Shown piece after piece: positions 1-11,840 of a stretch of 64,000 nt of DNA; within the stretch, counting starts at the first letter, position 1; the number at the start of each line of letters is the position of its first letter. The notes below the pieces were generated by a model. It searched no databases, was not told the DNA's origin, and worked only from the letters and a program-made list of their open reading frames with translations. Origin of the DNA: Lathyrus oleraceus. Taxonomy: Eukaryota; Streptophyta; Magnoliopsida; Fabales; Fabaceae. The stretch is taken from contig NC_066582.1 of assembly GCF_024323335.1 (NCBI RefSeq), forward strand, positions 183,800,973 through 183,864,972. Direction: 5' to 3'. The position numbers and the translations under genes were made by a program.

Positions 1-3000
1 ACAGACAAGTGTTAAAGATGAATCTTTTTGTTGTGCTTGATGTCCAGTGTCTTCAGCCTTGAGGTCTTGTATGATGTCTTGAACTTGCATTAATTTAGAA
101 TCTAGTGTGGTGAAAGTATATAGGTCTAATCCTATCAAGTGATCAAGAGAATTATGATCACTAAATTGGATAGGGGAAATAAATAAAATGTGAAATGGTT
201 AATTGATCAAAGATGACTCCGGTCAATCAATCAGGGCATGGATCAGATATCAAGCATATGGATTTTTATTAAAGGACTAAAGTCATAAAGAAATTAAGGT
301 AGTATCATGCATATCAATTTCTAAAGAATTAACTAAAATTAACACTAACTACTCAATGCTAATAAAGAATGTAATACTAACATAAACATTAATTTCTAAA
401 AAAAAACAAGTATTAACATGCATATTGATTTCTAAAAGTCAAATTAAAAATTAATCCTAAACTAAACATAAACATGCATTAACTATTTTTATTTTTATTT
501 TCAAGTATTTTTCATGTAAGAATTAAATGTATAAAAAAATATTAACATGAATATTAATATGTATTAAAATGCATAAAAGTGTAGAAAATCATTAAAAAGA
601 GTATTAAAATTAATTAAAGTTTATTATCATAAAAATCACTACTGCATAGGGGTGTACGGGTCAGAAGGGAGTGTGGCCTAGAAACTGAAGCCTTAGGCCT
701 AACATATTGAGACCCAATGCAAAGTGTAGTTGTTGTGTTCAATAGAGGGGTGTGTAGAGCAAACTATGGTGTAAACAACAAAATAGTGGGCTTAGAGCAT
801 TAAAGCCCAACCAAATTTGCAAGGGGAAAAGAGGAAAATTCAGCAAAACTTCTTCTTCACTTCCATGCTTGTCTTCTTCTTCCATGCTTCCATCACTTTG
901 CTCCACCACTGGAGGTGATAGAGTTGTCCGGAACAATCAAGTTGCAATATCAAAAATGCTCCTCTTTGTCTCCTCTTTCTATATCTCTCATTAATTCAAT
1001 TCAACGCTCAACCAATTTCCAAAATTGCATCAAGAAAGTGATGAGCCCTAACCTCTAAAATAAAAATTAAATGACAGAGGAGAAGAATCAAGCCACCAAA
1101 CCTTAGGACTTTGATTCTCCATTGTAAGAGCTACATTATGGTATCAAGATTCAAGCAAACACAGGAGGTAAAAAATTCACTGACCTGCAAGACATAGGTA
1201 TGTCTTGGAAATTGTTGAAATTTGAAGATGATGAAGATGAATAAAACCAGAAGCATGCTACTTTGAACCTTCGATCTTCTACTTCTGCAATGAACTTCTT
1301 CCTCTCAAGAATTAATTCTGTAAAATCCTGAGTTGAACTATTGTTGTTGTTGCTGATTGTGTGAGTATAAGAGTAGTGTAGAGTGTATGAGACTTAGCTC
1401 AAATGGTTACAAACTTCAAGGTGAAGCTTGCTCCAATGTTGGTAGAGCTTTAATATGGCGAGGGAGATGGGTTGAGAGAGTGAATTCTGAATTTTCGTGG
1501 AATTTTCAGAGAATGAATAATTATGGTGATTATTCATGAAGATTGAAGAGTGTAGTGCATTTATATAGATGAATTCTCTAACTATTCCGGTCAACTTTTT
1601 CGGGTAGCTTTATTAGAAGTTAAAGCAACAGTAAATGTTAAATGATTTCATAAGGAAGTTGGTTGCAAGCGTTAACAATGTTAGTGAGCTGTTAAATTAT
1701 TTGTTGGAACTGTTATTGAAGTGTATTTAGGGACTAATATGACAGGTTGGTGAAGTTAGTGTAGTTCAAGTATTGGTGAATGTTAGTGTAGGAATGCTTT
1801 GGTTCAAAATGTGAAGCTGCTAGTGTTTCTTTGCTGCATAGTTTCATGTGAAATACTATGTATTATGTGAATTGGACTTATTTAGGAGTGTTTGAAATTC
1901 TTTTGCGATGCTGGAATTGAGCTGAAAATTTCAAAAATAGCAGGTGTAACTAGTTACCTGATATTGTGTAACAGGTTACTAGAACGAAAAAAATGTGTTA
2001 TGGGCTGTTTATTAAGGCTAAAAAAAGCAGATGTAATCGGTTACCAGGTTTTGAGTAACCGGTTACCAGAACATAAATAGGCCTTTATATGTTGGTGAAC
2101 ACAGGGGTAATCGGTTACCACGTTTTGCATAACCGATTACCATAACAAAAATACGATTTTCTAGTGAGTTGATATAGGTGTAGCCGGTTACCAGGTTTTG
2201 CGTAACCGGTTACCAACTCAAAAATGGGTCCTTTTTAGTGTTTTGGTACACTGGCTCATGTGTGAAGCATAAGGTCTTGGCTTTTTTCTCATTTTGTATG
2301 TGATTTTGCTGAGCTGGTGTTACATGTTTACCATGAAGCATTATCCATGAAGGTTTAGCAAGACATATGGATTTAACAAGGCATGGATCTAGGCTTGTGA
2401 AGATGTTTTGGATGCTTAAAGGCTTTGAGGCACAAGAAGTGAAGTGTCTTGAAGACGAATAAGAATATAGACCAGGGTTTAGCGTAGGTTGGCTTTGGTC
2501 AACGATTTGACCAAAAAGTCAACAATTGACCAAAAGTCAACTGTAGGTCAAAAAGATGAAAATTTGTATGTAAACTTGTAATTTGGATATTTTTGTAATG
2601 AAATGACTTTTCTTAAAATGAATGGACATGCGTAGCTTGTGTTCTAGGAAAGTAAGACTTCCTTCCAAATTTACATCTCTGAATATTTGAATTTTCCTTG
2701 AATATGACTTTATATGAACCTTGAATCTGAATCTCTTGATCACTTGAATGAAATACTATGCCATGGATCAAATGAATCAAAGCCCAAGATAGTCATTATC
2801 TTCCATATTCTATGCCATGATGTAATCAACACAACCACAAACATATACCAAAGATTAGAGTTCCACAAACTTGATTAATAAGAAATGGATCAACCATCAC
2901 TATTGTGCCAACATCACTTTTGTATTATAATTATCAAACCCTTGAATCAATGATGCTTATTTGAAGAATGCAATTATAAATGAATGCATATGGCATGAGC

Positions 3001-3072
3001 ATGCAAATGAAATAAGGGTCGAAAGTCGAACAAAAAAATGAAATAAGGTAGGGAAAGTTTTGGGGTATGACA
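1..3072 (-). mobile_element. Minus-strand LTR / LTR-proximal segment, copy 1
   Basis: Read on the minus strand, the segment begins at 3072 with TGTCATACCCCAAAA, the same style as the LTR starts of the other elements here (TGTAACACCCCAAAA at 36228). A minus-strand TATA-like box lies at 1561-1568, followed by an A/C-rich transcribed-type leader. No coding domain is visible in 3 kb; the short ORFs look like chance. The inner end lies left of the window or within 5778-6737, so it is unclear whether this is a solo LTR or part of a full element. Confidence 0.5.
1945..2214. repeat. Four spaced GTAAYCGGTTACC hairpins, copy 1
   Basis: Four inverted-repeat pairs (1945-1980, 2033-2067, 2107-2142, 2180-2214) each have a left arm close to GTAATCGGTTACC, a loop of about 10 bp rich in GTTTTG, and a right arm close to TAACCGGTTACC. 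Spacing between units is 73-88 bp. Each arm is itself nearly palindromic, so both hairpin and cruciform folding are possible. The first pair is the most degenerate (CTAGTTACC). No function is known to me. Confidence 0.85.
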
Positions 3073-3080
3073 CGTCCATG

Positions 3081-4090
3081 AGTTGATTTATCTCGAAGTT
3101 GATCCAATATTCCCTTCCATTTTACAAGTTATTGAGAAATGATGCACAATTCAAGTAGACCCCGGAATGCAATCAAGCTTTCTCCTCTCTGAAAACCGCT
3201 TTGTCAACTCCATAAATCCTTACATGGCCGACCATTGGGGAAGTCTTATATAAATATCTTGTTGTTTTATAAGAGGTCATCAGTGACGTCCTGATTAGGG
3301 AGCTAAATTCCCATCAAAGCCCAATATACTCCATTTCCAAAGTTTTAGCCAATATGAGATGCTCTACTATAAATTCGAGAAAATGGCTCTAGAGCTGGTG
3401 AGCGTGTCTAGGAAGCTACAAAGGTATTTTCTAGCATATTACATAGTTGTTAGAATTGATCTACCCATGAAATAGATACTTCACCGTCCAGATCTTACGG
3501 GTGACTGACTAAATGGTCGATCAAAATGTCTAAGTTCGACATCTCTTCCGAGTTAAGGAAAGATTTGAAAGTACAATTATTTGCAGATTTCATAGCCAAA
3601 ATGACTCTCAACTCACCAGATCTAACCCACACGTGGATTGTATCTATGAAGGGTTTATCCAATACTTGAGGTTATGGAGCTGACCTGATACTCGAAAAGG
3701 AAGTCAAATGGCGATTAAAGTCTTTTTACACTATGAATTCCCTGCCATTAATAACCATATTGAGTATGAAGCAGTAATCACATAGCTTGCTCTGGCGGCA
3801 ACGATGGAGCATATAACGTTAAGCTAAGAATGAATTCTCAACTTATAATCTCCCAATTTAGAGGGGAAGACCAAAACAGAGATTCATTGTTGTAGATGTA
3901 CATGGCCTTGGCCAGGGAAAATCTAGCAAAATTCAAGACATTTGAGGTCGGACATGTTCCTAGAGAACAGAACACCCGTTCATATTTCCTGTATAAGCTC
4001 GTGAGTAGAAGAGGATCCAAGATAAACCACTCCTTCATTGAAGAAACTCGAGTATTGAAGCCTCTAAAGTCGCCACAATGGGCGTAGGTG
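3081..4090 (+). pseudogene. Decayed Ty3/Tat reverse transcriptase C-terminus and RNase H, copy 1
   Basis: Translated pieces in shifting frames match the RT connection and RNase H region of plant Ty3 elements of the Tat/Athila type. Recognisable pieces are a 'QAFSSLK' segment near 3176, 'SPIYSISKVLANM' near 3315, 'ALELVSVSRKLQRYF' near 3390, and a closing 'EVGHVPREQNTRS' block at about 3945-4060. Many stops and shifts make it a fossil. No other pol domain precedes it because the minus-strand LTR ends at 3072, nine bases upstream, probably having cut the host element. Neighbour downstream: the envelope-like ORF. Confidence 0.75.
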
Positions 4091-4199
4091 ATATCATTTA
4101 ATTCTCTTGGATATTACTTATTAAGGCATATATAAAATAGGATGTACTTCCGCTCAATTCGACTAAATCTACCCTCCTAAAAAGAATAGCCAATTCCGA

Positions 4200-5086
4200 G
4201 AACCTATAACGCCACTAAACTCAAGTGGTTTACTCCCTTCTAGAAGCTTAAGTGTGAAGTATGCATTACTAAACATGATACGTGCATCCAATTGGGCACC
4301 CACTAACCATAATTCAGGTATAACTTCTACTTTGTTCAAATTGATATTTCTAATAGGAACCAAGTCTAAGCTTAATTTTAGAGAGTATGTGTTTGATCAA
4401 ACCATGAAACATGATGACTCATTTGCTGTGAAGCTTCCCATATATTTTCCTTGTTTGATCACTGGAATTATCTTGAACCAACACCTTCATATTGTGCATG
4501 CTGAAGAAATTAAGAACAAAAATGCAGTGCTTCTGACTCTTGACTATGGTTGTTTGTTGGAACACATGTTCCAGACATTGTGGTGTCTAGAAGTTAAGAT
4601 AAAGATGCTGATGGAAATTCTTCCCCTTTATCTAAATCCACAAAGAAGGATGTTCTACTTGAATTCAATGAATTCTCAAAAGCCCTTGAAGAAACTATTA
4701 GATCAATCACCTTAAGGAAGAAAAATATGGATTGGATGATTAAAATGATTTCCAAAGAAGAGGATGCTGACAAAGATGAGAAAAGTGCAAGTGAGGAAGA
4801 TGAGGAAGTTGCTAATGAGAAAGAGGAGAAAGCTATGAAGACTGATGTCTTTTATCTTCAGTTATGGTTGGCTAATATTGTTTGCAACATTTTGTGTTTT
4901 GATCATAGTTTTATTTTATTTGGCCCTTATAGATGGACATGTTTTGTTTATTTTTATGTGATAACTATGGTTTTAGCTACTCCAATTTGGTACTCATCTG
5001 TGTTATGGGGTCTACTATATGGATTTCCAGCTTTGTTTTCATGCCCTTTGGTGTGTTCTTTAGTTCCAATGGTTTTCATTTTCTGA
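4200..5086 (+). pseudogene. Envelope-like / 'plant transposon protein' ORF, frameshifted, copy 1
   Basis: The first frame (to 4715, first in-frame ATG at 4275) carries a block I recognise from many uncharacterised legume retroelement proteins, probably the Pfam 'putative plant transposon protein' family: 'NWAPTNHNSGI', 'LIFLIGTKSKLNF', 'YVFDQTMKHDDSFAVKLPI'. An apparent one-base loss near 4547 shifts the reading. The frame starting at the ATG at 4727 continues the protein with an acidic Glu/Asp/Lys-rich stretch (about residues 9-36) and a strongly hydrophobic tail with perhaps three membrane-length segments, as in 'envelope-like' third ORFs of plant LTR elements. It ends 18 bp before a polypurine tract, the usual place for such an ORF. 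No envelope function is shown. Confidence 0.65.
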
Positions 5087-5104
5087 CCTTTGCCAAATTA
5101 TGGC

Positions 5105-5777
5105 AAAAGGGGGAGTAATGATGTGTATGTGCTATGGTGTGCATGTGTTACTTCTGTTGTTGTATGTTCTGTTGTGTTGTGCTACTTTGTGCTCTATTTT
5201 AATAGTTGTGTGCTCATATACTAGAGCATATGGCCTAACATATGACATTCAACTATGTGAGCATGTTTGTGCATGAACAAGTGTGTAAGTCTCACAGCGG
5301 GTGTATGCTACTGATGCTTTGATATATGTATGTGTGAATTCTCTTGTATGAGATTTTTGTTTTGTTTTACTCCTGCACATCATGTAGAAAGGTTGTAAGT
5401 TGTTTTAGTCAAAATTTACCAAAGAGGAGATTATTGTTCCTTTGGTTGGCTACATTTAGTAAAACAACAAGGTAATGCAAAATGTATCTTTGGTGAAGAT
5501 GTAACATGTGGGACAAGATGTTCCAGCATGCGTGCAACATCTTTTGTTAATCTGGAAGACAAATTCAATGAGTAAATTTGCTAGCGCATTTTTAGTTTGG
5601 TTCCAAGGAGATTTATCATCTATGTGTTGTATCTTTTAGCAAGATGTTATTTTGTAAGATTTGCTGAAAGATTCATTAAGACCAGATCAATTTAAATGAA
5701 TATTTAATATTAAATTAAATTAAAATGAAATCTTTTTCTAGATGTTTCTAAAAAAAATCAAATCTGGTTGTTCTCAA
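5105..5777 (+). mobile_element. Polypurine tract and truncated plus-strand 3' LTR, copy 1
   Basis: AAAAGGGGGAG at 5105-5115 is a classic polypurine tract, the primer for plus-strand DNA synthesis. The LTR would start TGATGTGTATG at 5119. Text such as 'accaaagaggagattattg' near 5420 and the 'caacatctttt' motif near 5535 resemble LTRs of large legume copia elements of the SIRE/Maximus group (recalled, not searched). The LTR is cut at 5777 by the duplication junction. Confidence 0.6.
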
Positions 5778-6737
5778 CCAACAATTAGACAATGATCACA
5801 CAATTTGCTATCTTTCAAAACTTATTCAAAGTAAAGAATTTGCTCACATAAACAAATGAATTTGAGTCTCTATTTATAGGCATGTAAAATAATGGAAAAG
5901 ACAAGGATGCCCTTCAGTTTGAATTTGGAAGGGAAAACTTTTCCTCTTGTGGCGCCCGCCACAAGGCCAATATGTGGCGCCTTAGTGGAAGTAGTGTGGA
6001 ACGTGGCAGTTGAGGGAAGTTGAGCTACGTCATGGCAGGGCCCATGGCGCCAGCCACAGTGGGAGCCACAAGTGTAAAATGCTGAATTTTAGGGTTTTTA
6101 GCTCGTTTTCACTCCTTTTCTCGATTGGGGCTCCGATTAGCCTGAAAACCTGAAAACAAAGAGAAACATAGTAATAACATAACAAAATGATAATAAAACA
6201 ACTAAAATGCATGCGAAATCAGAGTAAAAAATACGGTGAATTTTAGTGTCATCAGTTAACCGAAAAGTGGTGATTAACCCAAAGAATGAAAATATGGTAT
6301 TTTAAGAAATAGACGGTGATTAACCAATGAATAAAGTGCCTAAGCATAAAACACATATGGAAATGCATGAAAAAGAAAGGTATGAGAAGGAATAATGTCT
6401 TAACCATAAGAAGTGATTAACCCAAAGAGAGAGGTCTGGTTTAGAAGTGAGTGTTTTAACCATAAGGTGATTAAACCAAAGGATGTATAGAAGTCTAAAT
6501 AAAGTGTGTGTTTGGTCCAAAGAGACAAGTGTAATGTTGCTGATCATTGCAGTGTATGAGGGAAAAAGGCTTGACAATCATTTGGTTTAAATTACACTAA
6601 AGTTTATGAACAGAGGTGAATATTTTGAATAATTGGGGCTTACGCCCCATACCCAAAGATACTCAAAACAAGGATAGAAATCATCCATCTCATTCTTCTC
6701 TATTGCTTAAGGCTCGTGACACACAATTCGCATCATG
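5778..6737. other. Spacer between the duplication copies, probable minus-strand element DNA
   Basis: No gene. It is probably the continuation of the minus-strand element in 6738-9808, since the text runs on without a break. A minus-strand TATA-like box lies near 5870-5880. GGCGCC-containing inverted repeats occur at 5950-6060 (tgtggcgcc, ccatggcgccagccacag). The phrase 'gtgattaacc' recurs four times (near 6271, 6311, 6412 and 6466). Confidence 0.45.
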
Positions 6738-9700
6738 ACAGACAAGTGTTAAAGATGAATCTTTTTGTTGTGCTTGATGTCCAGTGTCTTCAGCCTTGAG
6801 GTCTTGTATGATGTCTTGAACTTGCATTAATTTAGAATCTAGTGTGGTGAAAGTATATAGGTCTAATCCTATCAAGTGATCAAGAGAATTATGATCACTA
6901 AATTGGATAGGGGAAATAAATAAAATGTGAAATGGTTAATTGATCAAAGATGACTCCGGTCAATCAATCAGGGCATGGATCAGATATCAAGCATATGGAT
7001 TTTTATTAAAGGACTAAAGTCATAAAGAAATTAAGGTAGTATCATGCATATCAATTTCTAAAGAATTAACTAAAATTAACACTAACTACTCAATGCTAAT
7101 AAAGAATGTAATACTAACATAAACATTAATTTCTAAAAAAAAAAAGTATTAACATGCATATTGATTTCTAAAAGTCAAATTAAAAATTAATCCTAAACTA
7201 AACATAAACATGCATTAACTATTTTTATTTTTATTTTCAAGTATTTTTCATGTAAGAATTAAATGTATAAAAAAATATTAACATGAATATTAATATGTAT
7301 TAAAATGCATAAAAGTGTAGAAAATCATTAAAAAGAGTATTAAAATTAATTAAAGTTTATTATCATAAAAATCACTACTGCATAGGGGTGTACGGGTCAG
7401 AAGGGAGTGTGGCCTAGAAACTGAAGCCTTAGGCCTAACATATTGAGACCCAATGCAAAGTGTAGTTGTTGTGTTCAATAGAGGGGTGTGTAGAGCAAAC
7501 TATGGTGTAAACAACAAAATAGTGGGCTTAGAGCATTAAAGCCCAACCAAATTTGCAAGGGGAAAAGAGGAAAATTCAGCAAAACTTCTTCTTCACTTCC
7601 ATGCTTGTCTTCTTCTTCCATGCTTCCATCACTTTGCTCCACCACTGGAGGTGATAGAGTTGTCCGGAACAATCAAGTTGCAATATCAAAAATGCTCCTC
7701 TTTGTCTCCTCTTTCTATATCTCTCATTAATTCAATTCAACGCTCAACCAATTTCCAAAATTGCATCAAGAAAGTGATGAGCCCTAACCTCTAAAATAAA
7801 AATTAAATGACAGAGGAGAAGAATCAAGCCACCAAACCTTAGGACTTTGATTCTCCATTGTAAGAGCTACATTATGGTATCAAGATTCAAGCAAACACAG
7901 GAGGTAAAAAATTCACTGACCTGCAAGACATAGGTATGTCTTGGAAATTGTTGAAATTTGAAGATGATGAAGATGAATAAAACCAGAAGCATGCTACTTT
8001 GAACCTTCGATCTTCTACTTCTGCAATGAACTTCTTCCTCTCAAGAATTAATTCTGTAAAATCCTGAGTTGAACTATTGTTGTTGTTGCTGATTGTGTGA
8101 GTATAAGAGTAGTGTAGAGTGTATGAGACTTAGCTCAAATGGTTACAAACTTCAAGGTGAAGCTTGCTCCAATGTTGGTAGAGCTTTAATATGGCGAGGG
8201 AGATGGGTTGAGAGAGTGAATTCTGAATTTTCGTGGAATTTTCAGAGAATGAATAATTATGGTGATTATTCATGAAGATTGAAGAGTGTAGTGCATTTAT
8301 ATAGATGAATTCTCTAACTATTCCGGTCAACTTTTTCGGGTAGCTTTATTAGAAGTTAAAGCAACAGTAAATGTTAAATGATTTCATAAGGAAGTTGGTT
8401 GCAAGCGTTAACAATGTTAGTGAGCTGTTAAATTATTTGTTGGAACTGTTATTGAAGTGTATTTAGGGACTAATATGACAGGTTGGTGAAGTTAGTGTAG
8501 TTCAAGTATTGGTGAATGTTAGTGTAGGAATGCTTTGGTTCAAAATGTGAAGCTGCTAGTGTTTCTTTGCTGCATAGTTTCATGTGAAATACTATGTATT
8601 ATGTGAATTGGACTTATTTAGGAGTGTTTGAAATTCTTTTGCGATGCTGGAATTGAGCTGAAAATTTCAAAAATAGCAGGTGTAACTAGTTACCTGATAT
8701 TGTGTAACAGGTTACTAGAACGAAAAAAATGTGTTATGGGCTGTTTATTAAGGCTAAAAAAAGCAGATGTAATCGGTTACCAGGTTTTGAGTAACCGGTT
8801 ACCAGAACATAAATAGGCCTTTATATGTTGGTGAACACAGGGGTAATCGGTTACCACGTTTTGCATAACCGATTACCATAACAAAAATACGATTTTCTAG
8901 TGAGTTGATATAGGTGTAGCCGGTTACCAGGTTTTGCGTAACCGGTTACCAACTCAAAAATGGGTCCTTTTTAGTGTTTTGGTACACTGGCTCATGTGTG
9001 AAGCATAAGGTCTTGGCTTTTTTCTCATTTTGTATGTGATTTTGCTGAGCTGGTGTTACATGTTTACCATGAAGCATTATCCATGAAGGTTTAGCAAGAC
9101 ATATGGATTTAACAAGGCATGGATCTAGGCTTGTGAAGATGTTTTGGATGCTTAAAGGCTTTGAGGCACAAGAAGTGAAGTGTCTTGAAGACGAATAAGA
9201 ATATAGACCAGGGTTTAGCGTAGGTTGGCTTTGGTCAACGATTTGACCAAAAAGTCAACAATTGACCAAAAGTCAACTGTAGGTCAAAAAGATGAAAATT
9301 TGTATGTAAACTTGTAATTTGGATATTTTTGTAATGAAATGACTTTTCTTAAAATGAATGGACATGCGTAGCTTGTGTTCTAGGAAAGTAAGACTTCCTT
9401 CCAAATTTACATCTCTGAATATTTGAATTTTCCTTGAATATGACTTTATATGAACCTTGAATCTGAATCTCTTGATCACTTGAATGAAATACTATGCCAT
9501 GGATCAAATGAATCAAAGCCCAAGATAGTCATTATCTTCCATATTCTATGCCATGATGTAATCAACACAACCACAAACATATACCAAAGATTAGAGTTCC
9601 ACAAACTTGATTAATAAGAAATGGATCAACCATCACTATTGTGCCAACATCACTTTTGTATTATAATTATCAAACCCTTGAATCAATGATGCTTATTTGA

Positions 9701-9808
9701 AGAATGCAATTATAAATGAATGCATATGGCATGAGCATGCAAATGAAATAAGGGTCGAAAGTCGAACAAAAAAATGAAATAAGGTAGGGAAAGTTTTGGG
9801 GTATGACA
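6738..9808 (-). mobile_element. Minus-strand LTR / LTR-proximal segment, copy 2
   Basis: Duplicate of 1-3072, apparently identical except for one indel in an A-run. Its terminal TGTCATACCCC (minus strand) is at 9808. The TATA-like box lies near 8297-8304. Confidence 0.5.
8681..8950. repeat. Four spaced GTAAYCGGTTACC hairpins, copy 2
   Basis: Exact counterpart of the hairpin cluster at 1945-2214 in the second long duplication unit. All four arm pairs are retained. Confidence 0.85.
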
Positions 9809-9816
9809 CGTCCATG

Positions 9817-10826
9817 AGTCGATTTATCTCGAAGTTGATCCAATATTCCCTTCCATTTTACAAGTTATTGAGAAATGATGCACAATTCAAGTAGACCCCG
9901 GAATGCAATCAAGCTTTCTCCTCTCTGAAAACCGCTTTGTCAACTCCATAAATCCTTACATGGCCGACCATTGGGGAAGTCTTATATAAATATCTTGTTG
10001 TTTTATAAGAGGTCATCAGTGACGTCCTGATTAGGGAGCTAAATTCCCATCAAAGCCCAATATACTCCATTTCCAAAGTTTTAGCCAATATGAGATGCTC
10101 TACTATAAATTCGAGAAAATGGCTCTAGAGCTGGTGAGCGTGTCTAGGAAGCTACAAAGGTATTTTCTAGCATATTACATAGTTGTTAGAATTGATCTAC
10201 CCATGAAATAGGTACTTCACCGTCCAGATCTTACGGGTGACTGACTAAATGGTCGATCAAAATGTCTAAGTTCGACATCTCTTCCGAGTTAAGGAAAGAT
10301 TTGAAAGTACAATTATTTGCATATTTCATAGCCAAAATGACTCTCAACTCACCAGATCTAACCCACACGTGGATTGTATCTATGAAGGGTTTATCCAATA
10401 CTTGAGGTTATGGAGCTGACCTGATACTCGAAAAGGAAGTCAAATGGCGATTAAAGTCTTTTTACACTATGAATTCCCTGCCATTAATAACCATATTGAG
10501 TATGAAGCAGTAATCACATAGCTTGCTCTGGCGGTAACGATGGAGCATATAACGTTAAGCTAAGAATGAATTCTCAACTTATAATCTCCCAATTTAGAGG
10601 GGAAGACCAAAACAGAGATTCATTGTTGTAGCTGTACATGGCCTTGGCCCGGGAAAATCTAGCAAAATTCAAGACATTTGAGGTCGGGCATGTTCCTAGA
10701 GAACAGAACACCCGTTCATATTTCCTGTATAAGCTCGTGAGTAGAAGAGGATCCAAGATAAACCACTCCTTCATTGAAGAAACTCGAGTATTGAAGCCTC
10801 TAAAGTCGCCACAATGGGCGTAGGTG
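9817..10826 (+). pseudogene. Decayed Ty3/Tat RT-RNase H, copy 2
   Basis: Second copy of the fossil at 3081-4090. It differs by several single-base changes, including two amino-acid-changing ones in the region opposite 3890-3930. Same decay: the duplication copied an already dead gene. Confidence 0.75.
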
Positions 10827-10935
10827 ATATCATTTAATTCTCTTGGATATTACTTATTAAGGCATATATAAAATAGGATGTACTTCCGCTCAATTCGACT
10901 AAATCTACCCTCCTAAAAAGAATAGCCAATTCCGA

Positions 10936-11822
10936 GAACCTATAACGCCACTAAACTCAAGTGGTTTACTCCCTTCTAGAAGCTTAAGTGTGAAGTATGC
11001 ATTACTAAACATGATACGTGCATCCAATTGGGCACCCACTAACCATAATTCAGGTATAACTTCTACTTTGTTCAAATTGATATTTCTAATAGGAACCAAG
11101 TCTAAGCTTAATTTTAGAGAGTATGTGTTTGATCAAACCATGAAACATGATGACTCATTTGCTGTGAAGCTTCCCATATATTTTCCTTGTTTGATCACTG
11201 GAATTATCTTGAACCAACACCTTCATATTGTGCATGCTGAAGAAATTAAGAACAAAAATGCAGTGCTTCTGACTCTTGACTATGGTTGTTTGTTGGAACA
11301 CATGTTCCAGACATTGTGGTGTCTAGAAGTTAAGATAAAGATGCTGATGGAAATTCTTCCCCTTTATCTAAATCCACAAAGAAGGATGTTCTACTTGAAT
11401 TCAATGAATTCTCAAAAGCCCTTGAAGAAACTATTAGATCAATCACCTTAAGGAAGAAAAATATGGATTGGATGATTAAAATGATTTCCAAAGAAGAGGA
11501 TGCTGACAAAGATGAGAAAAGTGCAAGTGAGGAAGATGAGGAAGTTGCTAGTGAGAAAGAGGAGAAAGCTATGAAGACTGATGTCTTTTATCTTCAGTTA
11601 TGGTTGGCTAATATTGTTTGCAACATTTTGTGTTTTGATCATAGTTTTATTTTATTTGGCCCTTATAGATGGACATGTTTTGTTTATTTTTATGTGATAA
11701 CTATGGTTTTAGCTACTCCAATTTGGTACTCATCTGTGTTATGGGGTCTACTATATGGATTTCCAGCTTTGTTTTCATGCCCTTTGGTGTGTTCTTTAGT
11801 TCCAATGGTTTTCATTTTCTGA
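10936..11822 (+). pseudogene. Envelope-like / 'plant transposon protein' ORF, copy 2
   Basis: Second copy of 4200-5086 with the same frame break, the same two frames (to 11451, then 11463-11822) and one amino-acid change, Asn to Ser, in the acidic stretch. The shared frameshift shows the ORF was dead before the duplication. Confidence 0.65.
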
Positions 11823-11840
11823 CCTTTGCCAAATTATGGC

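Larger units (their letters stand above)
1..5777. repeat. Long tandem duplication, copy 1 (left part outside window)
   Basis: This block recurs at 6738-12513 with an offset of 6736-6737 bp and only about a dozen substitutions plus one indel near position 410 by eye. The match stops at 5777: copy 1 changes to unrelated sequence inside an LTR, while copy 2 continues through that LTR. A simple tandem duplication predicts that the 960 bp at 5778-6737 also lie just left of the window. Contents are a minus-strand LTR (to 3072), a Ty3 fossil, an envelope-like ORF and a truncated plus-strand LTR. Confidence 0.93.

Noticed and set aside
739..936. 65-codon minus-strand ORF identical at 7475-7672
   Set aside because: Short, Glu-rich from a TTC/TCC-rich stretch, and identical only because of the tandem duplication. 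No domain.
1945..2214. CRISPR-like interpretation of the spaced repeats
   Set aside because: Only four degenerate inverted pairs in a plant retroelement context, with similar rather than unique spacers.
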